Source of the DNA: Rhodobacter viridis
GTDB lineage: Bacteria > Pseudomonadota > Alphaproteobacteria > Rhodobacterales > Rhodobacteraceae
Assembly: GCF_003217355.1 (NCBI RefSeq)
Contig: NZ_QJTK01000001.1
Span: 186,001 to 250,000, forward strand
Direction of reading: 5' to 3'
DNA: 64,000 nucleotides
Below, in pieces: positions 9,095 to 17,803 of the stretch. Position numbers and translations under genes: made by a program. Every line of letters begins with the position of its first letter. Position 1 is the stretch's first letter. The notes under the pieces were generated by a model that had not been told where the DNA came from, made no database searches, and saw only the letters and a program-made list of their open reading frames with translations.

Positions 9095-9161
9095 CGCCGC
9101 CGAGTCGGGAGAGATGCAGTTTCCCGCCTCGGTTGCAAAGGCCGGGGGCGGCGCGTTTTCG

Positions 9162-9183
9162 CTTTTCTTCTTTGGTCAAATCT
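9162..9183 (+). repeat. Dispersed intergenic repeat, copy 3 (diverged)
   Basis: TTTTCTTCTTTGGTCAAATC is a diverged core of the same family. It has one extra T and lacks the ATACGCC end. It is opposite in orientation to copy 2. Confidence 0.5.
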
Positions 9184-9349
9184 TTAGGTTAAGGGCAGTT
9201 CGGACCGTCTCTTCGTCGAATTTTCGCGGGATTGGTAAGAAAAGCGGACCGGATCGGCCCGAATTTCTTGATTTACGCAGCACAACCCGGCAAGGAAGTC
9301 CGCAGCCCCCGCAGTGGGGTCAAGGGAAATAAGGGAAGGGGAGGAGACG

Positions 9350-9922
9350 ATGGGCGCTTTGCTTGCCCTCGCACGGGGCATCGACCGCATCAACGAATTC
9401 ATCGGCAAATCGGTGTCGTGGCTCATTCTGGTGGCGGTGCTGGTCTCTGCCATCAACGCGGCCATCCGCAAGATCTTCGACGTCTCGTCGAACGCCTGGC
9501 TTGAAGCGCAGTGGTATCTGTTCGGCGCGGCCTTCCTGCTCGCCGCCGCCTATACGCTGAAGCAAAACGAGCATATCCGCATCGACATCGTTTACGGCGC
9601 CTTCTCGCGCCGCATCCAGCACTGGATCGATCTGTTCGGCCATGTCTTCTTCCTGATGCCCTTCCTTGTGCTGATGCTGTGGCTGATGTTCCCCTGGCTG
9701 ATGATGTCGGTGCGCTCGGGCGAGGTTTCGACCAACTCCGGCGGTCTGATCATCTGGCCGGCGAAATCGCTGCTGCTGATCGGCTTCGGGCTGCTTTTCC
9801 TGCAGGGCATTTCTGAAATCATCAAGAAGGTCGGCGTGATGCTGGGGCTGATCCCCGATCCGCATACCTTCACGGGCCACCATGGCGCTGCCGAGGCCTT
9901 CGTCGAAGAGGAAGGCATCTGA
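9350..9922 (+). CDS. TRAP transporter small permease (DctQ family)
   Basis: This is a 190-residue membrane protein with four predicted helices, matching the DctQ small subunit of tripartite ATP-independent periplasmic transporters, which use an ion gradient to import organic acids. Family landmarks are the N-terminal LARGIDRINEFIGKSVSWLILVAVL divided by the first helix, and LFGAAFLLAAAYTLKQNEHIRIDI in the second. The ATG follows a GGGGAGGAGACG site. Its stop overlaps the start of the large permease by one base (TGATG), so the pair is coupled. No DctP-type binding protein gene is adjacent. Confidence 0.92.
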   Translation: MGALLALARGIDRINEFIGKSVSWLILVAVLVSAINAAIRKIFDVSSNAWLEAQWYLFGAAFLLAAAYTLKQNEHIRIDIVYGAFSRRIQHWIDLFGHVFFLMPFLVLMLWLMFPWLMMSVRSGEVSTNSGGLIIWPAKSLLLIGFGLLFLQGISEIIKKVGVMLGLIPDPHTFTGHHGAAEAFVEEEGI

Positions 9923-11769
9923 TGCTGATGGAACTCATCGCGCAGAACATGGCGCCGATCATGTTCGTCTCGCTGATCATCTTCCTGCTGCTCGGCTATC
10001 CCGTCGCCTTTTCGCTCGCCGCGAACGGTCTGGTGTTCTTTATCGTCGGCGTCGAACTTGCGCCGCTCTCGGGCGGTTCGATCAACCTTGACTGGCCGCT
10101 TCTGCTGGCGATGCCGGAACGGTTCTGGGGGGTCTTGTCGAACGAGACATTGCTCGCCATTCCCTTCTTCACCTTCATGGGGATCGTGCTGGAGAAATCC
10201 GGCATGGCCGAGGATCTGCTCGACACCATCGGGCAGCTTTTCGGGCCGATCCGCGGTGGTCTCGCCTATGCGGTGATCATCGTCGGCGCGCTTCTGGCCG
10301 CGACGACCGGCGTCGTGGCCGCTTCCGTGATCGCGATGGGGCTGATCTCGCTGCCGATCATGCTGCGTTACGGCTATGACCGGCGGATTGCGAGCGGTGT
10401 CATTGCCGCCTCGGGGACGCTGGCGCAGATCATCCCGCCCTCGCTTGTGCTGATCGTTCTGGCCGACCAGCTCGGCCGCTCGGTGGGCGACATGTACAAG
10501 GGCGCGATGATCCCGGGGCTCGTGCTGACCGGGCTTTACATGCTCTATGTGCTCGTCATGTCGATCGTGAAACCGGCCTCGATGCCCGCGCTGCCGAAAG
10601 AGGCGCGCACGCTCGGCTCGGGGGTGATGTCCTTCTTTGTCGCCATGGCGATCGCGATTGCGGTCTATTTCCTTGCCGCGCAGTGGCTGGCGACGACGGC
10701 TGCGGCGAAGAACACGCCGATCCTGGCCTCGTCGATCGCGGTGATCTTCGTGTATCTGATGGCGCTGATCGACAAGGCGAGCGGGCTCGACCGGATGAGC
10801 CACCTGGCGCAACAGGTGATCATCGTGCTGATCCCGCCGCTGGCGCTGATCTTCCTCGTGCTGGGCACCATCTTCCTTGGCGTCGCGACGCCGACCGAGG
10901 GCGGCGCGATGGGCGCGGTGGGGGCCTTGATCCTGTCGGGGGTGAAGAAGCGGCTGTCGATGGAGGTCGTGCGCGAGGCGCTGGCCGCCACGACCCGGCT
11001 CTCGGCCTTCGTGATGTTCATCCTGCTCGGCGCGCGGGTGTTCTCGCTCACCTTCTACGGGGTGAACGGGCATATCTGGGTCGAGCATCTGCTGGTGTCG
11101 CTGCCGGGCGGCGAGATGGGCTTCCTGATCTTCGTCTCGATGCTGGTGTTCTTCCTCGCCTTCTTCCTCGATTTCTTCGAGCTGGCCTTCATCATCGTGC
11201 CGCTGCTGGTCGCGCCTGCCGAGAAGCTGGGCATCGACCTGATCTGGTTCGGGGTGATCCTGGGCGTGAACATGCAGACCTCGTTCATGCACCCGCCGTT
11301 CGGCTTTGCGCTGTTCTTCCTGCGCTCGGTTGCGCCGAAGGTGCCGTTCCTCGACAAGGTGACGGGCAAGCTGACCGATCCGGTGAAGACCTCCGAGATC
11401 TATTGGGGCGCGGTGCCGTTCGTCGGCATCCAGATCCTGATGATCGGGGTGGTGATCGCCTTCCCGAGCCTTGTGATGCATTACAAGGGCAAGCCGGTGG
11501 ATGTGTCGCATGTCAAGGTCGTGGTGCCGGGCGGTGGCGTCGGCGGTGGTCTGGGCGGCGGGTTGAGCCTGCCGGGGGGCATGGGCCTGCCGCCGATCGG
11601 GGGCAAGCCCGCGGCCGGTGGCGCGATCCCCGCGCCGGGCGGGCTTGGCGGTCTGCCGCCGGGTCTGGGTGCGCCCTCGGGCAAGCCGGTGACCCCGCCT
11701 GCAGGCGGCGCGAGCCTCGGCATTCCGGCGCCGATGGGTCTGGGCGGAGCGCCGATCTCGGGCAACTGA
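9922..11769 (+). CDS. TRAP transporter large permease (DctM family) with Gly/Pro-rich tail
   Basis: This is the main translocation subunit of a TRAP transporter, with about 12-14 membrane helices over residues 1-520 and family stretches such as LGYPVAFSLAANGLVFF and ASGTLAQIIPPSLVLIVLADQLG. It is 615 residues, much longer than the basic 430-residue DctM, in line with a long-type subfamily. From about residue 534 to the end the sequence becomes a low-complexity glycine- and proline-rich tail (GGGVGGGLGGG, GGLPPGLGAPSG and similar). That tail is unusual for a permease and is probably a disordered cytoplasmic or periplasmic extension. The substrate cannot be predicted. A terminator follows. Confidence 0.92.
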   Translation: MLMELIAQNMAPIMFVSLIIFLLLGYPVAFSLAANGLVFFIVGVELAPLSGGSINLDWPLLLAMPERFWGVLSNETLLAIPFFTFMGIVLEKSGMAEDLLDTIGQLFGPIRGGLAYAVIIVGALLAATTGVVAASVIAMGLISLPIMLRYGYDRRIASGVIAASGTLAQIIPPSLVLIVLADQLGRSVGDMYKGAMIPGLVLTGLYMLYVLVMSIVKPASMPALPKEARTLGSGVMSFFVAMAIAIAVYFLAAQWLATTAAAKNTPILASSIAVIFVYLMALIDKASGLDRMSHLAQQVIIVLIPPLALIFLVLGTIFLGVATPTEGGAMGAVGALILSGVKKRLSMEVVREALAATTRLSAFVMFILLGARVFSLTFYGVNGHIWVEHLLVSLPGGEMGFLIFVSMLVFFLAFFLDFFELAFIIVPLLVAPAEKLGIDLIWFGVILGVNMQTSFMHPPFGFALFFLRSVAPKVPFLDKVTGKLTDPVKTSEIYWGAVPFVGIQILMIGVVIAFPSLVMHYKGKPVDVSHVKVVVPGGGVGGGLGGGLSLPGGMGLPPIGGKPAAGGAIPAPGGLGGLPPGLGAPSGKPVTPPAGGASLGIPAPMGLGGAPISGN

Positions 11770-11786
11770 GACAGGTGACAGAAAAG

Positions 11787-11818
11787 ACGGCGGTCCTTCG
11801 GGGCCGCCGTTTTCGTTT
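11787..11818 (+). terminator. Terminator after the TRAP genes
   Basis: ACGGCGG (11787-11793) pairs with CCGCCGT (11804-11810), closed by a CCTTCGG inner loop, and is followed by TTTCGTTT. It lies 18 bases after the stop of the large permease. Confidence 0.8.
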
Positions 11819-12253
11819 GAGCCGATCCAACGGAGGATCGGGCGGAACAGGAAAGGCACCGCCTTTCCCCGCCCGCTGGCGCACCTGCGTCTGCAAGACC
11901 GCATCCCCAAGCGACCGAGAGGCCGGCGCCTGCCCCGGCGGGCGAGAAGCGCCCGCCATGGGCGGGGCGGGCGCTGGCCGAGGGCCTTTGGGCCCCCGGC
12001 GGTCACGGGGCCACTGTTGCGCGGGGCCTCGGCGATGGCCTCGGCCAGGCTTGGTCCTTGCCCGTTCAACCCTTGCGTGATTTCCGCCGCATCGCGGCAA
12101 ATGCCGTAACGTCAATTCTGCGCTGCGGCCTTTCGCCCGTGCGACCGCTTGACACGAGGACCCCGAGCCGTCGGAATAGGCGCGAGGAGTGAGGACCCTC
12201 GCGCGCAGCCCCGAGGAAGGCCGCCGTGCGGGGTCGTATCGAGGGAGGGACCC
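11819..12253. other. Gene-poor intergenic region with serial hairpins
   Basis: I see no gene in these 435 bases. The first part holds perfect inverted repeats: 11822-11828 with 11835-11841 (7 pairs, loop AACGGA), 11850-11857 with 11861-11868 (8 pairs, loop ACC), and 11937-11944 with 11950-11957 (8 pairs, loop AGAAG). The last part contains a possible promoter and the ribosome site of the acyl-CoA ligase gene. The hairpins lack T tracts, so they are not simple terminators. Confidence 0.5.
12149..12178 (+). promoter_or_regulatory. Possible promoter of the acyl-CoA ligase gene
   Basis: A perfect -35 hexamer, TTGACA at 12149-12154, is followed 18 bases later by GGAATA, a poor -10 element. It lies about 75 bases before the ATG. 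The -35 is convincing and the -10 is not. Confidence 0.35.
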
Positions 12254-13888
12254 ATGCAGAATTCGATGATGCACATGCCGCTGGTGATCGGCTCGCTGGC
12301 CGATCATGCCGAGCGCTTTCACACCGCGACCGAGGTGGTCTCGGTCGAAACCACGGGCGAGGTGACGCATACCAGCTGGGGCGAGGTGATCGGCAACGCC
12401 CGCCGTCTGGCCTCGGCTTTGGAGATGCACGGCGTGATGCAGGGCGACCGCTGCGGCACCATCGCCTGGAACACCCGCCGCCATCTGGAAATCTATTTCG
12501 GCGTCTCGGGCGGCGGCATGGTCTGCCACACGCTGAACCCCCGCCTGTCGGCCGAGCAGCTGGTCTATATCGTCAATGACGCGCGCGACCGGGTGCTGTT
12601 CATCGACCGCGGCTTCGTGGCGACCATCGCCGGGCTGATCGACCAGATGCCGACGGTGAAGATGGTGGTGATGATGGGTGCGCGCGACGAGGCGCTGGCG
12701 CTGCAACTCGAAGGCATGGTCTTTTACGACGAGCTGATCGCGCAGGGCGATGTCACCTTCAAATGGCCGAAGTTTGCCGAAACCGAGCCCTCGTCGCTGT
12801 GCTACACCTCGGGCACGACCGGGCACCCGAAGGGCGTGCTTTACACCCACCGCTCGACGCTGCTGCACACGCTGGCGGGCAATTCGCCCGACGGGCTGGC
12901 GCTGTCGGCGCGTGACACGGTGATGCCCGCGGTGCCGATGTTCCACGTCAACGCCTGGGGCATTCCCTATATCGCCGCCGCGGTTGGGGCGAAACTGGTG
13001 CTGCCCGGCCCGAAGCTGGATGGCGAGAGCCTTGCGCGGCTGATCGCGGGCGAGCGGGTGACGCTGGCGCTTGGCGTGCCGACGGTCTGGCTTGGTCTTC
13101 TGCAGGGGCTCGAGGCGACCGGGGCGGATGTCTCCTGCCTGCGCCGCGCCATGGTCGGCGGCACGGCGCTGCCGCCCTCGATGATCGCCGAATTCCGCGA
13201 CAAATACGGCGTTGACCTCGTGCATATCTGGGGCATGACGGAAACCAGCCCCTTGGGCACGGTGAACCAGCTTTTGCAAAAGCACGTCGAACTGCCGCCC
13301 GAGGACCAGGCCGAACGCCGTCTGGCGCAGGGGCGCCCGCCCTTTGGCGTGCAGCTGCGTCTGGTGGACAGCGCCGGTCACGTCCTGCCGCATGATGGCG
13401 TCACGCAAGGCGAATTGCAGATTCGCGGCCATTGGGTCGTCGACACCTATTACAACAAGGACCGCTCGGCCCTGACCTTCGACGGCTGGTTCGATACCGG
13501 CGACATCGCCACCATCGATCCCGATGGCTTCATGGTGATCCGCGACCGCTCGAAGGACATCATCAAATCGGGCGGCGAGTGGATCTCCACGGTCGAGCTT
13601 GAAAACATCGCCATCGCCCATCCCGCCGTGGTCAATGCCGCCGCCATCGCCGCGCGGCATCCGAAATGGGACGAGCGCCCGGTGGTGATCGTGCAGCGCC
13701 ATCTGCGCATGGAAGTGTCCGAGGAAGAGATCCTCGCCTGCTACAAGGGCAAGGTGCCGAGCTGGCAGATCCCCGACCGGGTGCTCTTCATCGACAACCT
13801 GCCTCTGGGTGCCACGGGCAAGGTGGTCAAGGCGCGGCTGCGCGAGCTTTACGGCGATGTGCTGATGCCGGAAGAAGAGGCCGTCTGA
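12254..13888 (+). CDS. Fatty-acyl-CoA ligase (AMP-forming)
   Basis: This 544-residue enzyme of the ANL superfamily activates a fatty acid with ATP and joins it to CoA. The AMP-binding signature YTSGTTGHPKGVLYTHR is at about residues 184-200, followed by the A5-type motif WGMTETSP, the hinge aspartate in DGWFDTGDIA, the RDRSKDIIKSGGEWIS loop and the C-terminal lysine in LPLGATGKVVKARL. Length and the N-terminal MMHMPLVIGSL stretch resemble medium- or long-chain ligases of the AlkK/FadD type. The ATG is preceded by GGGAGGGAC. Chain-length preference cannot be read from sequence alone. Confidence 0.93.
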   Translation: MQNSMMHMPLVIGSLADHAERFHTATEVVSVETTGEVTHTSWGEVIGNARRLASALEMHGVMQGDRCGTIAWNTRRHLEIYFGVSGGGMVCHTLNPRLSAEQLVYIVNDARDRVLFIDRGFVATIAGLIDQMPTVKMVVMMGARDEALALQLEGMVFYDELIAQGDVTFKWPKFAETEPSSLCYTSGTTGHPKGVLYTHRSTLLHTLAGNSPDGLALSARDTVMPAVPMFHVNAWGIPYIAAAVGAKLVLPGPKLDGESLARLIAGERVTLALGVPTVWLGLLQGLEATGADVSCLRRAMVGGTALPPSMIAEFRDKYGVDLVHIWGMTETSPLGTVNQLLQKHVELPPEDQAERRLAQGRPPFGVQLRLVDSAGHVLPHDGVTQGELQIRGHWVVDTYYNKDRSALTFDGWFDTGDIATIDPDGFMVIRDRSKDIIKSGGEWISTVELENIAIAHPAVVNAAAIAARHPKWDERPVVIVQRHLRMEVSEEEILACYKGKVPSWQIPDRVLFIDNLPLGATGKVVKARLRELYGDVLMPEEEAV

Positions 13889-13987
13889 GGTCTTTGGCGG
13901 GCGGGAAGGACATGGCCTTTCCCGCCCCCCTTGCCCGAGACGCGCGGGGATTGTATGACCCGGCCAACCCCGCGAAAGGACAGTGCC

Positions 13988-15115
13988 ATGCGCGCCGAAA
14001 TGCTCAATATCGTGGAAGCGATCCGCAAGACGCTCAAGCTGCTTGCGCAGCGCATGGATCTCGAGACCGCGCCGCACCGGCTCGAGGAATTCAACGCCAT
14101 GATCGAACATGGCGATCTGTGGTCCGACCCGGCCCGCGCGCAAAAGCTGATGCGCGAGCGCCAGACCCTGATGGACAAGCTCGAAACCTATCGCCGGATC
14201 GACCGCGATCTGACCGACAACATCGAGCTGATCGAACTGGGCGAGATGGAGGACGATCCGGAAATCGTCTCGGAAGCCGAGAAATCCCTGCGCGCGCTGA
14301 AGGAACTCGCCGCGGCGAAGGAGCTTGAGGCGCTGCTCGATGGCGAGGCCGACGGCAACGACACCTTCCTTGAAATCAACGCGGGCGCGGGCGGCACGGA
14401 AAGCTGCGACTGGGCCTCGATGCTGGCGCGGATGTATACCCGCTGGGCCGAGAAAAAAGGCTACACGGTCGAGTTGCAATCGGAAACCGCGGGTGACGAA
14501 GCGGGCATCCGCTCGGTCGCCTACAAGATTTCCGGGCAGAACGCCTATGGCTGGCTGAAGTCGGAATCGGGCGTGCATCGCCTCGTGCGGATCTCGCCCT
14601 ATGACTCTGCCGCGCGGCGGCATACCTCGTTCAGCTCGGTCTGGGTCTATCCGGTCGTTGACGACAATATCGAGATCGAGATCCCGGCCTCCGATATCCG
14701 CATCGACACCTATCGCTCGTCGGGCGCCGGTGGGCAGCACGTCAACACCACCGACTCGGCGGTGCGGATCACCCACTTGCCGACCAATATCGTCGTGACC
14801 TCGTCGATGAAATCGCAGCACCAGAACCGCGAAGCCGCGATGATCGCGCTGCGCGCGCGGCTCTATCAGCTCGAACTCGACAAGCGCAACGCGGCGATCA
14901 ACGCGCAGCACGAAGCCAAGGGCGATGCGGGCTGGGGCAACCAGATCCGCTCTTACGTCCTGCAGCCCTATCAGATGGTGAAAGACCTGCGCACCGGCCA
15001 CGAGACCTCGGACACGCAGGGCGTGCTCGATGGCGACATCGACGCCTTCATGGCGGCGACTTTGGCGATGGATGTGGCGGGCAAATCGCGCGCCGACGCG
15101 AATTCGGACGATTGA
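13988..15115 (+). CDS. prfB: Peptide chain release factor 2
   Basis: This protein releases finished polypeptides at UGA and UAA stop codons. It has 375 residues. The GGQ catalytic motif is in SSGAGGQHVNTTDSAVR near residue 248. The codon-recognition loop reads SPYD at about 203-206 in place of the enterobacterial SPFD. The frame is continuous from the N-terminal helices onward, so the autoregulatory +1 frameshift of the E. coli gene is absent. The chosen ATG gives a standard-length N-terminus beginning MRAEMLNIVEAIRK. Confidence 0.96.
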   Translation: MRAEMLNIVEAIRKTLKLLAQRMDLETAPHRLEEFNAMIEHGDLWSDPARAQKLMRERQTLMDKLETYRRIDRDLTDNIELIELGEMEDDPEIVSEAEKSLRALKELAAAKELEALLDGEADGNDTFLEINAGAGGTESCDWASMLARMYTRWAEKKGYTVELQSETAGDEAGIRSVAYKISGQNAYGWLKSESGVHRLVRISPYDSAARRHTSFSSVWVYPVVDDNIEIEIPASDIRIDTYRSSGAGGQHVNTTDSAVRITHLPTNIVVTSSMKSQHQNREAAMIALRARLYQLELDKRNAAINAQHEAKGDAGWGNQIRSYVLQPYQMVKDLRTGHETSDTQGVLDGDIDAFMAATLAMDVAGKSRADANSDD

Positions 15116-15119
15116 GCCG

Positions 15120-15674
15120 GTGGCGGCACGGATCTACATCACCGGCGCCGCCGGGTCAGGAACCTCGACGCTGGGCCGCGCGCTTGCTGCCGACCTCGAT
15201 CTGCCCTTTCTCGATACCGACGATTTCTACTGGGCGCCGACCGCGCAGCCCTTCACACAAAAACGCCCTGTGACCGAACGGCTGGCGCTGATCTCGGCGG
15301 CGCAGCTGGGGCAGGGGCTGGATGGCGGCTGGGTGCTGGCGGGCTCCTGCGACGGCTGGGGCGACACGGCGATTGCCGGGGCCGAGCTGATCGTCTTCCT
15401 GACCGCGCCGACGCCGGTGCGGCTGGCGCGCATCCGCCGCCGCGAGGGCGAGAAATTCGGCGCCCGCATCAAGCCCGGCGGCGACATGGAACATGCCCAC
15501 GCGCAATTCCTGAAATGGGCGGCGAGCTATGACGAGCCCTATTTCTCGGGCCGGTCGCTGACACGCCATCGCAACTGGCTCTCGGGCCGTCCCGAGCCGG
15601 TGCTGGAACTGTCCGGCTCGATGCCGCTTGAGGAATTGCTGGCGAAGGTGCTGGCGCGGCTCGCGGCGCTCTGA
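15120..15674 (+). CDS. P-loop NTPase, shikimate/adenylate-kinase-like
   Basis: This is a 184-residue protein with a Walker A motif, TGAAGSGTST, at residues 8-17, a following LDTDDFYW segment and an arginine-rich lid region RLARIRRREGEKFG. The layout is that of small-molecule kinases of the adenylate/shikimate kinase-like group; the substrate is unknown. The frame begins with GTG five bases after the prfB stop, so it is probably translated from the prfB transcript. No ATG is available near the P-loop, which supports the GTG start. Confidence 0.8.
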   Translation: MAARIYITGAAGSGTSTLGRALAADLDLPFLDTDDFYWAPTAQPFTQKRPVTERLALISAAQLGQGLDGGWVLAGSCDGWGDTAIAGAELIVFLTAPTPVRLARIRRREGEKFGARIKPGGDMEHAHAQFLKWAASYDEPYFSGRSLTRHRNWLSGRPEPVLELSGSMPLEELLAKVLARLAAL

Positions 15675-15683
15675 GCCGCATCC

Positions 15684-15730
15684 TCTTTATCTTGCCACAA
15701 ATACCTCGGGGTCCGGGGCAGAGCCCCGGC
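15684..15730 (+). repeat. Dispersed intergenic repeat, copy 4
   Basis: The core TTTATCTTGCCACAAATACC is followed by TCGGGGTCCGGGGC-AGA-GCCCCGG, whose last part forms a 7-pair hairpin. It begins 10 bases after the stop of the P-loop NTPase gene and may help end that transcript. Confidence 0.8.
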
Positions 15731-15757
15731 CTTTGCCTCAAGCCCCCCGGCCAAAGA

Positions 15758-15783
15758 AAAAGGGCGGCCAAAGCCGCCCTTTC
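15758..15783. terminator. Bidirectional terminator between convergent genes
   Basis: GGGCGGC (15762-15768) pairs with GCCGCCC (15773-15779) around a CAAA loop. It is flanked by an A tract on the left and TTTCG on the right. It sits between the convergent P-loop NTPase and bactofilin genes and can serve both. Confidence 0.75.
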
Positions 15784-15803
15784 GTCCCGGTCAAGGGAAA
15801 GAC

Positions 15804-16310
15804 TTACTTGCCCGTATAGGGCAGGTCGGCCGCCGGCGGCATCAGCTTGGGGGCATTCGCGCCTTGCAGCGGGTCGTCCTGACGCTGCACCGAGCCTTCG
15901 AAATGCGCGCCGCTTTCGATCGCGATGGTCTTGTGGATGATGTCGCCTTCGACCCGAGCGGTCGAGGTCAGACGCACCTTCAGGCCGCGCACGCGACCGA
16001 CGACGCGGCCATGCACGACGACGTCATCGGCGACGATCTCGCCCTTGATCGTGGCGCTTTCGCCAACGGTCAGCAGATGCGCGCGGATATCGCCTTCGAC
16101 GATCCCTTCGACCTGCACGTCGCCGGTGGTCTTGATGTTGCCGGTCACCGTCAGGTCTGCCGACAGCACCGAAGCGGCTGCCTTCGGCCGCGGCGCGGCG
16201 GGAACGAAATCGCCCAGCGAGCGCGGCGGGATGGTGCCCGACTCGGGTTTCTTCTCGGGTTCGGAGGCCGCTTTCGGGCCGGGTTCGTGGATCTTGCTTT
16301 TAGAAAACAT
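15804..16310 (-). CDS. Bactofilin family cytoskeletal protein
   Basis: This is a 168-residue protein with a central bactofilin (DUF583) domain at about residues 45-150, built of repeated beta-helix turns such as VEGIVEGDIRAHLLTVGESATIKGEI. It is flanked by a proline/lysine-rich N-terminal tail and a short C-terminal tail. Bactofilins form nucleotide-independent filaments at the membrane and often position cell-wall enzymes. The start overlaps the end of the upstream M23 peptidase gene by 11 bases, a gene pairing seen in many bacteria where the two act together in shaping the wall. Confidence 0.93.
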   Translation of the reverse strand: MFSKSKIHEPGPKAASEPEKKPESGTIPPRSLGDFVPAAPRPKAAASVLSADLTVTGNIKTTGDVQVEGIVEGDIRAHLLTVGESATIKGEIVADDVVVHGRVVGRVRGLKVRLTSTARVEGDIIHKTIAIESGAHFEGSVQRQDDPLQGANAPKLMPPAADLPYTGK

Positions 16311-17616
16311 CCTGAGCCGCCTTGATGAAGGTCATCGGATTGATGGGGGCGCCACCGATCCGGATTTCATAGTGCAGATGCGGTCCCGTGGACCGTCCGG
16401 TATTTCCACTATCACCAATTACATCCCCGCGCGACACCTTTTGCCCGACCTTCACGCGGATTTTGGACAGATGGCCATAGACGGTGGAGACGCCGAACTT
16501 GTGGCGCAGCTTGATCACCTGACCATAGCCGTTCTCCCAGCCCGCATCGGTGACGACCCCATCGGCGGGCGCATGCACGTCCATGCCGACCGGACCGGCC
16601 AGATCGATCCCCGCATGCAGCCGCCCCCAGCGATAGCCCATCGGCGAGGTGAAACGGTAGCCGCCTTTCAGCGGAATCGCATAGGGCAGCTGATCGACGG
16701 CGATGCGATACATGTTCATCTCGTCGAGCTGTTTCAGGATGCCCTTGGCGCGGGCAAGGTCTTCGCTGTTGTCGACAAAGCCCTTGGTCGAGATCGCCGC
16801 CGACAAGAGCGGCCCGCCCGAGCCCGAGTAGCCGCGGCGGATCTCGCGCAGGATGTCGTCCGGGTCCATGCCCGACTTGCGGAACATCCGGTCGAGCGGC
16901 TCCATCGAGACCGTCACCGCGCCTTCGAGCGTGTCGAAGATCTCGGCGTTGCGTTCCTCGATCTGGCGGCGTTCCTGCAGCGCCTGATCGGCTTCGGCGC
17001 GCGCGCTTTCGGCGGTGCGGGTGGCGCGGTCGCGCTCGCGCGCCGTGGTGTCGAGCGCCGAGGACAGCAGATCGACGGTGCCGTCCATCTCGCCGACGCG
17101 CTGGCGCAGCGCCGCGGCGCTGCCCGAGCCGGTGCCGCGGGTCTTGTCCAGTTCCGCCCGCGCGGTGTCGCGCTCGGTCATCGTGCGCTTCAGCGTCGTC
17201 TGGATCACGTTGATGCCGGTTTCCAGCTCGCGGCGGCGTTCTTCCGACAAAAGCAGCTGCGACTGCATCCGCGACACCTGATCGAGCGCCAGCTGAAAAC
17301 GTTTTTGCGCCGCCAGCGCCTCGGCCGCGCGGGCATCGCGCTCATGCGACAGGCTTTCGAGACGCGCCTCGAATTGCGCCCGCGCGATCGCCGATTGCTC
17401 GCGCGCGCCGCCCGAGGAAATCCCGTCGATGAACAGAAGCGAGGTCGCGATCACCGACCACAGGAACAGCACCAGCCCCGCCATCAGCGTCATGGCCTGC
17501 GTGAGCGGGCGCATCCGCACGAAGCGGGTCGCATCCTCCGATTTCAGGAACAGGCGTTGTTCGGGAAGCCACCGGTCAAGCACCACATTGATGCGGTCGA
17601 GTATCCGTCTGGGCAA
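16300..17616 (-). CDS. M23 family metallopeptidase, membrane-anchored with coiled coil
   Basis: This is a peptidoglycan endopeptidase of the LytM type or an activator of one. It has a cytoplasmic N-terminus, one membrane helix at about residues 41-62, a long periplasmic coiled coil (about 75-200) and a C-terminal M23 domain. The zinc ligands appear in HAGIDLAG and in PHLHYEI, with VYGHLSKI between them, so the site looks intact. No ATG precedes the helix. The proposed TTG start has an AGGA site 8 bases upstream and yields 438 residues. It overlaps the downstream bactofilin gene, which suggests joint function. Confidence 0.85.
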   Translation of the reverse strand: MPRRILDRINVVLDRWLPEQRLFLKSEDATRFVRMRPLTQAMTLMAGLVLFLWSVIATSLLFIDGISSGGAREQSAIARAQFEARLESLSHERDARAAEALAAQKRFQLALDQVSRMQSQLLLSEERRRELETGINVIQTTLKRTMTERDTARAELDKTRGTGSGSAAALRQRVGEMDGTVDLLSSALDTTARERDRATRTAESARAEADQALQERRQIEERNAEIFDTLEGAVTVSMEPLDRMFRKSGMDPDDILREIRRGYSGSGGPLLSAAISTKGFVDNSEDLARAKGILKQLDEMNMYRIAVDQLPYAIPLKGGYRFTSPMGYRWGRLHAGIDLAGPVGMDVHAPADGVVTDAGWENGYGQVIKLRHKFGVSTVYGHLSKIRVKVGQKVSRGDVIGDSGNTGRSTGPHLHYEIRIGGAPINPMTFIKAAQDVF

Positions 17617-17803
17617 AGCGGTTTTCCTGTCTTGCGGGCAGGGCCCGGTCTTACCACGCGGGCAGCGCCCGGTCCTTGCCGGACTTACCAACTGCCGTGG
17701 CCACGGTGCAACCGCTTTCACCCGCGCGGGCGGGACGCGCCGCGTCGGGGGGGGCGGTTTGGGCGAAAACCTGCCGAAAACCGCCCCTTGGACCAGAGGC
17801 GGA

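Larger units (their letters stand above)
8956..9349. other. Intergenic region between ilvBN and the TRAP transporter genes
   Basis: No gene is supported in this stretch of about 390 bases. It holds two facing partial copies of the dispersed repeat (minus copy at 9071-9094, plus copy at 9162-9183). It must also contain the promoter of the TRAP genes, for which I see no convincing -35/-10 pair. Two small open frames of about 95-120 codons run through it but lack ribosome sites and recognisable sequence. Confidence 0.6.

Noticed and set aside
9592-12069. Very long minus-strand open frame (825 codons) opposite the TRAP genes
   Set aside because: It is antisense to two clear membrane protein genes, and its product is Arg/His/Asp/Gln-rich, as expected for the opposite strand of GC-rich coding DNA. 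No ribosome site or family is seen.
13988-14100. Programmed frameshift in prfB
   Set aside because: The frame is open from the first ATG through the whole protein, with no in-frame TGA near codon 26.
11513-15001. Minus-strand open frame of 1162 codons opposite the acyl-CoA ligase and prfB
   Set aside because: It runs against two well-supported genes in the mirror codon frame; its composition is typical of a shadow frame.
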